From contig OMPZ01000260.1 of assembly GCA_900313125.1 (NCBI GenBank), forward strand, positions 1 to 9,905: DNA of 9,905 nt. Reading direction: 5' to 3'. This document shows, piece after piece, positions 1 to 4,611 of this stretch. The position numbers were made by a program, and so were the translations under genes. Below the pieces are notes generated by a model that saw only the letters and a program-made list of their open reading frames with translations, was not told the origin of the DNA and made no database searches. Each line of letters begins with the position of its first letter. The first letter of the stretch is position 1. This DNA comes from an uncultured Eubacteriales bacterium (GTDB lineage: Bacteria > Bacillota > Clostridia > Oscillospirales > Acutalibacteraceae).

Positions 1-1779
1 ATAAAGCCGCCGCCGATACCACAGCAGCAGTCACAGCAGATGCAGGCGCCGCCTATACCTCAGCAGCAGATGCAGATGCCGCCGATGTACAACTTCGGAG
101 GTTATCCGCAGCAGATGCGCCCGATGGGGTACGGTCAGATGCAGCCTGTTCAGAATATGTACCAGCCCCTGCCAAATCTTCAGGGCGTGCCGGGCATGAT
201 GCCGAACCAGGGCGGTTATATGAACTCGCCGTTCGGATTTGCCGGAGCGTTCGTAGATACGAACGAGGGAGCGTACAACCCCGCAATGCCGCCGTATACG
301 GTACACCCGTTCCGTCCGGCACAGCAGGCAGCCGCACCGCAGATGCAGCAGGAGCAGGCATATAACCCCGCAATGCCGCCGTACACGGTACACCCGTTCC
401 GCCCGGCGCAGCAGACAGCCGCACCGCAGATGCAGCAGGAGCAGGCATACAACTCCGCAATGCCGCCGTATACGGTTCACCCGTTCCGTATGTCGCAGCA
501 GCAGGAGAACGCGCCGCAGGAATCCTATAATTCGGCAATGCCTCCGTATACCGTTCACGGCTTCAAGCCTGCAAAGGCAGAGATAGCCGCGCCGCAAATG
601 TCGCAGGGCGACGGCACGGCGTACAATTCGGCAATGCCGCCGTACACCGTTCATCCGTTCAAGCCTGCTAAGGCAGAGATAACAGCGCCGCAGATGTCGC
701 AGGGCGACGGCGGTGAGTCATACAACTCGGCGATGCCGCCGTACACCGTCCACCCGTTCAAGCCTGCGAAGGCAGAGATAACAGCGCCGCAGATATCGCA
801 GGACGACGGCGGTGAGTCGTACAACCCCGCAATGCCGCCGTACACGGTACACCCGTTCCGCCCGGCTCAGAAAGTAACGGCTCCGCAGATCCCGTCCGGC
901 GAACAGTCGTACAATTCGGCGATGCCGCCGTATACGGTACATCCGTTCAAGGCGAAGGATCCGACAAAGCAGCCGCTTCAGCCGCAGCTTTACGACCCGA
1001 CGAAGGACGCGGCTTCCGAGATCCCCGAAACGCCCTTTACTGTATCGCCGCCGCAGGATAAGCCCAAGACTGCCGAGCCTTCGGACAGCGAAAAAAAGGG
1101 CAGCAATCATGACGAAGACGATTTCGGCGGATTCTTCCCGCCGAGCGCAGGCAGCGAGCCGGCAAAGCCCGAGCCGCAGCCCGTAACCCCGGAGGAGAAA
1201 AAGCCTGCACCTCAGCCTGAAAAAGCAGAGGAAAAGGTACCCGAGCCAAAGCCTGAACCAAAGGCAGAGACTCAGCAGCCCAAGCGCACACAGCGTCCTC
1301 TTGACGCGATCAAGGGCGTTATGACGCAGCGCGGCGATAAAGGTGTCAAAAAGCCTCCGATAACACAGAGGCTTGGAGAATATAGATTCTCATTGTTTGA
1401 GGAGCTGAGCGGAGGACAGGCCGGTAAGGTTCAGAAGCCCGCAGCGCCGAACAACAAGGGAAAAGAAGAGAAGAAAGAAACAGACAACGACAAAGTTACC
1501 ACGGGAGGTAAAGAAATGCCATTCAATTTTAACAGCAGCAAGGGTGAGCCCGAGCGCAAGAAGAGCTTTTCCGAGAAGTTTCTTAACAAAAACGGCAAGA
1601 AAGCAACAGACCGCGCAGACGCATCGTCGCAGATCGTTCAGAACGGTACTCCGGCACAGAGAAAGTTTGTAGACGCGTCCGAATACGACGAGTGGGTATG
1701 CCCCGGCTGCGGCAGCACAAACCAGGAATACGTTGGTGTGTGCTCGTGCGGTGAGAGAAAACCGAGAAACGCATGGTAA
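1..1779 (+). CDS. Repeat-rich disordered protein with C-terminal RanBP2-like zinc finger (5' partial)
   Basis: The reading frame is open from base 1, so the gene starts upstream; the ATG at 40 is only the first Met in view. The visible 592 residues fall into four parts. Bases 1-270 encode a Gln/Pro/Met/Tyr/Gly-rich low-complexity segment. Bases 274-951 encode eight copies of a YNxAMPPYTVHPF peptide joined by Ala/Pro/Gln or Lys/Ala spacers. Bases 952-1500 encode a Pro/Glu/Lys linker with one less repetitive patch at about 1357-1410 (TQRLGEYRFSLFEEL). Bases 1516-1779 encode a basic stretch and a Cys4 zinc finger with a Trp before the first Cys. No signal peptide or membrane segment is visible, so a cytoplasmic location is inferred. 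I do not recognise the family. The layout superficially resembles eukaryotic FUS/EWS/TAF15 proteins (prion-like region plus RanBP2 finger), which is analogy and not homology. The finger suggests RNA or protein binding. The gene is followed by a terminator. Confidence 0.85.
   Translation: MKPPPIPQQQSQQMQAPPIPQQQMQMPPMYNFGGYPQQMRPMGYGQMQPVQNMYQPLPNLQGVPGMMPNQGGYMNSPFGFAGAFVDTNEGAYNPAMPPYTVHPFRPAQQAAAPQMQQEQAYNPAMPPYTVHPFRPAQQTAAPQMQQEQAYNSAMPPYTVHPFRMSQQQENAPQESYNSAMPPYTVHGFKPAKAEIAAPQMSQGDGTAYNSAMPPYTVHPFKPAKAEITAPQMSQGDGGESYNSAMPPYTVHPFKPAKAEITAPQISQDDGGESYNPAMPPYTVHPFRPAQKVTAPQIPSGEQSYNSAMPPYTVHPFKAKDPTKQPLQPQLYDPTKDAASEIPETPFTVSPPQDKPKTAEPSDSEKKGSNHDEDDFGGFFPPSAGSEPAKPEPQPVTPEEKKPAPQPEKAEEKVPEPKPEPKAETQQPKRTQRPLDAIKGVMTQRGDKGVKKPPITQRLGEYRFSLFEELSGGQAGKVQKPAAPNNKGKEEKKETDNDKVTTGGKEMPFNFNSSKGEPERKKSFSEKFLNKNGKKATDRADASSQIVQNGTPAQRKFVDASEYDEWVCPGCGSTNQEYVGVCSCGERKPRNAW
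274..951 (+). repeat. Eight-unit coding tandem repeat, core YNxAMPPYTVHPF
   Basis: Unit cores start at 274, 361, 448, 526, 622, 721, 820 and 910, with periods of 26-33 codons. Within the 13-residue core only two positions vary: Pro or Ser at position 3, and Gly for Pro at position 12 in unit 4. Wobble bases differ freely among copies (TAT/TAC, AAT/AAC, GTA/GTT/GTC, CAT/CAC, ACG/ACC). The copies are therefore diverged in DNA but held constant as peptide, which points to selection on the peptide. Spacers fall into two types: units 1-2 and 7 are followed by RPAQ-type spacers, and units 4-6 by KPAKAEI-type spacers ending in acidic/Gly residues. A degenerate ninth copy may lie at 1027-1050 (ETPFTVSP). 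Confidence 0.95.
1503..1518 (+). promoter_or_regulatory. Internal Shine-Dalgarno and in-frame ATG (possible second start)
   Basis: GGGAGGT at 1503-1509 is followed by a 6-base spacer and an ATG at 1516-1518, in the same frame as the repeat protein. Initiation here would give an 87-residue protein starting MPFNFNSSKG, made of a basic region and the zinc finger without repeats or linker. The site is as good as or better than those of the true genes in this window. Whether ribosomes use it inside the long message cannot be told from sequence. Confidence 0.5.
1693..1752 (+). other. RanBP2-like zinc-finger motif in the coding sequence
   Basis: The residues read W-x-C-x2-C-x3-N-x6-C-x-C-G, with Trp at 1693, Cys at 1699, 1708, 1741 and 1747, and Asn at 1720. 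The classical RanBP2/NZF pattern is W-x-C-x(2-4)-C-x3-N-x6-C-x2-C. Everything matches except the last pair, which is CxC instead of CxxC. RanBP2 fingers bind single-stranded RNA or ubiquitin in eukaryotes; the ligand in this bacterial protein is unknown. It could alternatively be called a short bacterial zinc ribbon. Confidence 0.75.
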
Positions 1780-1788
1780 AATGATCGC

Positions 1789-1818
1789 AAAGGAACGCAG
1801 CGCTGTCTGCGTTCCTTT
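1789..1818 (+). terminator. Rho-independent terminator after the repeat/zinc-finger gene
   Basis: Perfect 12-bp stem (AAAGGAACGCAG at 1789-1800, CTGCGTTCCTTT at 1807-1818) with a 6-base loop, starting 9 bases after the stop codon. The trailing T tract is short (TTTT, partly inside the stem), so efficiency is uncertain, but placement and stem strength are convincing. Confidence 0.8.
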
Positions 1819-1855
1819 TGCTTGAACGACAAAATACTTTATCCGGAGCATATTT

Positions 1856-2755
1856 ATGACTAAGTGGAAAGAAATGAGACCGCTCTATCGGGCGATGATA
1901 CTGATAATACTTTCGGCGTTTTGCTTTGCGCTGATGAATATGTTCGTTCATCTTTCTGGCGAGCTTCCGGCTGTGCAGAAGAGCTTTTTCCGAAACTTCA
2001 TTGCGTTCATCATCGCATTGGCGGCGATAGTCAAAAACAAAACGCCGCTAAAGCTCGAAAAAAACGCCGTAGTGCCGCTTTTGCTGCGCTCACTTCTGGG
2101 AACTCTCGGCATACTTTGCAACTTCTACGCGCTCGACCGTCTCGACCTTGCCGACGCGTCGATCCTCAATAAAATGTCGCCGTTCTTCGTGATAATATTC
2201 AGCATCATGATACTCAAGGAAAAGATCACGGTGCCGCAGCTTTTGTTTGTCCTCGGCGCGCTTGTCGGCGCTGTATTTGTGGTAAAGCCGAGCTTTGCGA
2301 ACACCTCGACCGTACCCGCGTTTATCGCGCTTTTTGGCGGCATTTGCGCAGGCTTTGCCTATACGATGGTGAGACTTCTCGGTCAGCGCGGCGTCAAGGG
2401 CGTTATCATAGTCGCATTTTTCTCCGGCTTCTCGTGTCTTGTCACGCTCCCGTTTCTGATCTTCAATTACCACCCGATGACACTCAAGCAGTTTATCATA
2501 CTTATCTGCGCCGGAATGTCGGCGGCGGGCGGTCAGTTCACCATCACGGCGGCATACACTAACGCGCCGGCACGCGAGGTATCCGTGTACGATTACACGC
2601 AGATCATATTTGCGGCTGCGCTTGGATTTTTTGTATTCGGGCAGATACCCGACGCGCTAAGCTGGGTGGGGTACGCCATCATCGTAGCAATGGCGATACT
2701 GATGTTTATTTACAACAAACGCAGAGGTGAACCGTCTTTGCAGAAGTCGCAGTGA
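1856..2755 (+). CDS. EamA/DMT-superfamily transporter, 10 predicted TM helices
   Basis: The 299-residue length is typical of the drug/metabolite transporter superfamily, which comprises inner-membrane exporters or exchangers of small metabolites. Two EamA halves are visible, roughly residues 10-145 and 155-290. The first half shows the familiar signatures: an Arg in the second helix region (SFFRNFIAF), a helix ending LNKMSPFFVIIFS, then LKEKIT and a closing VVKP. The second half repeats the pattern with a PAREVSVYDYTQIIFAA helix and a final hydrophobic helix before a short basic tail. The start is supported by GGAG at 1845-1848, seven bases before ATG. It stands alone between two terminators. 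I see no clear promoter in the short gap, so transcription may depend on read-through or on a weak site. The substrate cannot be inferred. Confidence 0.92.
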   Translation: MTKWKEMRPLYRAMILIILSAFCFALMNMFVHLSGELPAVQKSFFRNFIAFIIALAAIVKNKTPLKLEKNAVVPLLLRSLLGTLGILCNFYALDRLDLADASILNKMSPFFVIIFSIMILKEKITVPQLLFVLGALVGAVFVVKPSFANTSTVPAFIALFGGICAGFAYTMVRLLGQRGVKGVIIVAFFSGFSCLVTLPFLIFNYHPMTLKQFIILICAGMSAAGGQFTITAAYTNAPAREVSVYDYTQIIFAAALGFFVFGQIPDALSWVGYAIIVAMAILMFIYNKRRGEPSLQKSQ

Positions 2756-2822
2756 CGGAAAACACGATACGCCGCAGAGACATTTACGCATACATTATCA
2801 ACAGGATAGACAATAAATAAAG

Positions 2823-2860
2823 AAACAGGCACGTCGGAGATGATCTGACGCGCCTGTTTT
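2823..2860. terminator. Bidirectional terminator between convergent genes
   Basis: AAACAGGC (2823-2830) pairs with GCCTGTTT (2852-2859). After one mismatch the stem continues with CGTC (2832-2835) against GACG (2847-2850). The T-rich run after the right arm serves the plus-strand transporter. The A-rich sequence before the left arm reads as TTTCTTTATTTA on the minus strand and serves the GTPase gene. Confidence 0.8.
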
Positions 2861-2886
2861 AATATTAGTGTCAACACACCATAGTA

Positions 2887-4044
2887 TTATTTCTTTTTCG
2901 AGGAAGGAAGCTTTGAATCGAGCTTTTCTTTAAATATGCTCATCATCTCGCGTCTGCCCTCGGCGGTCGAAAGATGGGAGAGGGGAAACTCTCCCGTAAC
3001 GATCTTGACCATAATTACGATATACGCTTCGCCGAGAGCCGCCGTAAGAGCGGACGCCGTAGCTGCCGAGATCGCGCCGCCCATAACGCTGCCCGCACCG
3101 GGAATGAGCTTGAGCAAGGCTGTGACTATTGAGCGTCCGGCAATGGTAGTGCCCGTCGTGCCGATCATGCTTGAGAGAATGGCTGTGATAGTCGCTTTCT
3201 GCATGGGAATACCGAATATCGCGGTGATCTTCGCGAGCATAGCGATCTGTTCAGGAACGAGAACGGCGGCGTCGGGAAAAGGGATCGGGACGGCGCCCGT
3301 TACCGCGGCTGCCTTTGCTGACTTTGCCACCACCGCCTGCGCCTCCCGTTTTTTTATTTCTATGCTCGCTTTCTGGACAGACGCGAACGTATTCTGCACC
3401 GCCCGGGGGATAAGCTGATACATCACCTCGGTAAGGGCGTCAAGGCCATACGCCTTTACGGTGATATCCTCGTCAAGCTCGTAATCCTCCGCAAGTACGG
3501 GCACGATCTTCTCGACCGCGAGATTCTCCTGCTCGATGACACGCATAAGCTCGCGCACGTCTTTTTTTGAATACGACTGAGTGAGCACGATTATCACAGG
3601 AACGCTGCACGTCGTTGTCGCCGTAAGGAAGCTTTTGAGAAAAAATATCTCCGCAGGCTCTATCCTATGAGACGGAGTGCTGATGCAGTACCATACACAA
3701 TGTACGGCTTCGCTCACCGAGCCGCTGAAAACGCCGCGCTGAACAAGTTTTTTGACCTCGTTGATAAGCCCGTCCATAGAATGCTTTCCTGCAAGCTCGA
3801 GACCGGGAGTATCGTAGATAGTCAGCGGAAATCCCGGCTTGCTCAGCGGACGGATATGCTCTGTTATAGGTTTGCCCGTACCTGTCGCGGCAAGGTTTTC
3901 GTTGAACACCTTATTGATTAGCGTGCTTTTCCCGACTCCCGTTTTGCCGAGAATAAGCACATTGAGCCTATTCAAGCTGCTGTATTCTTTTTTGACAGCG
4001 GAAATTATATCCTCCGCCACGCTGGTCGCGCTGTATTCTTCCAT
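2887..4044 (-). CDS. P-loop GTPase with DUF697-like hydrophobic C-terminal domain
   Basis: This 385-residue protein has an N-terminal GTPase domain and a C-terminal hydrophobic domain. Motifs seen are G1/Walker A GKTGVGKST (residues 33-41), a probable G2 Thr around 56-61, and G3 DTPG (78-81). The expected NKxD (G4) is replaced by TQSY at about 155-158, after the strand VIIVL. The segment VWYCIS (about 117-122) recurs, as I recall, in this GTPase group. From about residue 240 the sequence GAVPIPFPDAAVLVPEQIAM and the Gly/Ala-rich helices that follow match the DUF697/YcjF style, which is thought to be membrane-associated. The start is fixed by a minus-strand GGAGGT seven bases upstream. The gene is monocistronic, with its own promoter and terminator. 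The cellular role is unknown; membrane remodelling or stress functions are guesses based on related GTPases. Confidence 0.85.
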   Translation of the reverse strand: MEEYSATSVAEDIISAVKKEYSSLNRLNVLILGKTGVGKSTLINKVFNENLAATGTGKPITEHIRPLSKPGFPLTIYDTPGLELAGKHSMDGLINEVKKLVQRGVFSGSVSEAVHCVWYCISTPSHRIEPAEIFFLKSFLTATTTCSVPVIIVLTQSYSKKDVRELMRVIEQENLAVEKIVPVLAEDYELDEDITVKAYGLDALTEVMYQLIPRAVQNTFASVQKASIEIKKREAQAVVAKSAKAAAVTGAVPIPFPDAAVLVPEQIAMLAKITAIFGIPMQKATITAILSSMIGTTGTTIAGRSIVTALLKLIPGAGSVMGGAISAATASALTAALGEAYIVIMVKIVTGEFPLSHLSTAEGRREMMSIFKEKLDSKLPSSKKK

Positions 4045-4085
4045 TTCATCTACCTCCTGCCAAAAGCGTTTTTTCTGACAAAACC

Positions 4086-4114
4086 ATTATACCACATCCC
4101 CCCGCCTTTTTCAA
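4086..4114 (-). promoter_or_regulatory. Sigma-A-type promoter of the DUF697 GTPase gene
   Basis: On the minus strand TTGAAA (4109-4114) and TATAAT (4086-4091) are separated by exactly 17 bases. The -10 element lies about 40 bases upstream of the GTPase start codon. This is a near-consensus vegetative promoter. Confidence 0.85.
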
Positions 4115-4122
4115 TACGCGGC

Positions 4123-4138
4123 CCGGGCAAGCGCCCGG
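4123..4138. repeat. Hairpin CCGGGC/GCCCGG
   Basis: A perfect 6-bp GC-only stem with the loop AAGC, just upstream of the GTPase promoter. It could act as a structured boundary or a protein site; function unknown. Confidence 0.6.
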
Positions 4139-4193
4139 TGGCAATTGCGCGGTTTTAGGCCGTTTAAGGCGCTGCTCTTGTCCCGCGCGGCTC

Positions 4194-4210
4194 GGCACTC
4201 CCAGAGTGCC
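4194..4210. repeat. Hairpin GGCACTC/GAGTGCC
   Basis: Perfect 7-bp inverted repeat with a 3-base loop (CCA). It lies between two copies of GTTTAAGGCG and appears to be part of the same repeated unit. Confidence 0.7.
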
Positions 4211-4267
4211 TACTTTGTTTAAGGCGTGGAGAAAATGTTTTTTCTATAAAATTCAGCTTGCGCCCAA

Positions 4268-4357
4268 GCGGGTCTCCGCTGCCGCGTCGGTCGGTGTACC
4301 CCAAGGGCACTTCCTTCGGGCGCATCTGCTTTGCAGAGGTCTCCACAGGAGACCCGC
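4268..4357. repeat. Long-range inverted repeat competing with a local hairpin
   Basis: GCGGGTCTCC (4268-4277) is perfectly complementary to GGAGACCCGC (4348-4357), a 10-bp stem. The right arm is also the 3' half of a local 7-bp hairpin, GGTCTCC (4338-4344), loop ACA, GGAGACC (4348-4354). The two structures cannot form together. A further hairpin TCTGC/GCAGA with loop TTT lies inside at 4325-4337. Confidence 0.7.
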
Positions 4358-4421
4358 ACCCCAGCGGCGATAGAGCGTTAAAAAGTAAAAAATCTAACCA
4401 ACGTAAATTCAGAAAGAAGGC

Positions 4422-4440
4422 TGTTTGTTTAAACCAAACA
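4422..4440. repeat. AT-rich hairpin TGTTTG/CAAACA
   Basis: A 6-bp stem flanks a 7-base centre containing the palindrome TTTAAA, so the whole 19-base element is nearly symmetrical. It may be a protein-binding site or part of the surrounding repeat. Confidence 0.5.
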
Positions 4441-4524
4441 CAATACACCGACCGATGTGGCAGCCCCGCACCCTTCTCACCTGCTCTGTTTAAGGCGCGA
4501 TCAGGGAAAATAGTATTACAAAAG

Positions 4525-4537
4525 TGTAAATTTTACA
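4525..4537. promoter_or_regulatory. Palindrome TGTAAA-T-TTTACA, candidate operator
   Basis: Perfect 6-bp half sites around a single base, lying just upstream of the -35 region of the operon promoter. A further half-site-like TTACAAAA occurs at about 4516-4523. The position fits an activator or repressor site, or an AT-rich upstream promoter element. No regulator is encoded nearby to match it. Confidence 0.4.
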
Positions 4538-4544
4538 AAATATA

Positions 4545-4573
4545 GTGAATTTGTTTTTGAACTATGGTATAAT
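4545..4573 (+). promoter_or_regulatory. Promoter of the yfhO-dipeptidase-GT2 operon
   Basis: A perfect -10 TATAAT (4568-4573) lies about 40 bases upstream of the preferred YfhO start. With a 17-base spacer the -35 is GTGAAT (4545-4550), a weak match to TTGACA. A poor -35 with a perfect -10 and the neighbouring palindrome suggests that the promoter may need an activator. Confidence 0.7.
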
Positions 4574-4598
4574 ATTTTCTGTACGAAATTCAGATCAT

Positions 4599-4604
4599 GG
4601 AGGT
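4599..4604 (+). promoter_or_regulatory. Shine-Dalgarno GGAGGT that sets the YfhO start at 4612
   Basis: GGAGGT sits 7 bases before the ATG at 4612. It overlaps the earlier in-frame ATG at 4597, which has no good binding site of its own. The downstream ATG is therefore the likely start. Confidence 0.85.
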
Positions 4605-4611
4605 AAATGAG

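Larger units (their letters stand above)
4162..4497 (+). repeat. Three direct copies of GTTTAAGGCG
   Basis: Exact 10-base copies lie at 4162-4171, 4217-4226 and 4488-4497, bounding the hairpin-rich blocks. Their spacing (55 and 271 bases) suggests they mark the edges of modules in a composite repeat, but no target-site duplication or transposase is seen. Confidence 0.65.
4115..4500. other. Gene-free structured region, possible dispersed repeat or structured RNA
   Basis: No credible gene lies here. The ORFs crossing it have no ribosome binding site and run through hairpins. It contains at least six stem-loops: 4123-4138, 4194-4210, 4256-4269, 4325-4337, 4338-4354 and 4422-4440. It also has longer pairings (4259-4265 with 4318-4324; 4268-4277 with 4348-4357) and three copies each of two short direct repeats, the third AAATTCAG lying just outside the region. 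It is GC-rich up to about 4370 and AT-rich after. None of the hairpins is followed by a T tract, so these are not terminators. The look is that of an intergenic repeat element or a folded RNA; a genome-wide search is needed to decide. No known riboswitch, tRNA or rRNA was recognised. Confidence 0.55.

Noticed and set aside
31..654. Antisense ORF of 207 codons over the repeat array
   Set aside because: It mirrors the tandem repeats of the plus-strand gene, giving an Arg/Leu/Cys-rich repetitive product; no start signal supports it.
274..951. CRISPR-like repeat/spacer array
   Set aside because: Repeats are in frame within a long coding sequence, differ at wobble positions, and have related rather than unique spacers. 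It is a peptide repeat.
1819..1855. Promoter for the EamA transporter gene
   Set aside because: TTGAAC occurs at 1822-1827, but no -10-like element lies at proper spacing before the ribosome binding site.
4338..4354. GGTCTCC/GGAGACC hairpin as a transcription terminator
   Set aside because: No T tract follows on either strand, so intrinsic termination is unlikely.
4164..4448. Minus-strand ORF of 94 codons in the intergenic region
   Set aside because: It runs through several perfect hairpins, lacks a ribosome binding site and has no recognisable domain.
4258..4545. Plus-strand ORF of 95 codons upstream of the YfhO operon
   Set aside because: It covers the same hairpins, has no Shine-Dalgarno, and ends inside the promoter region of the operon; composition is not protein-like.
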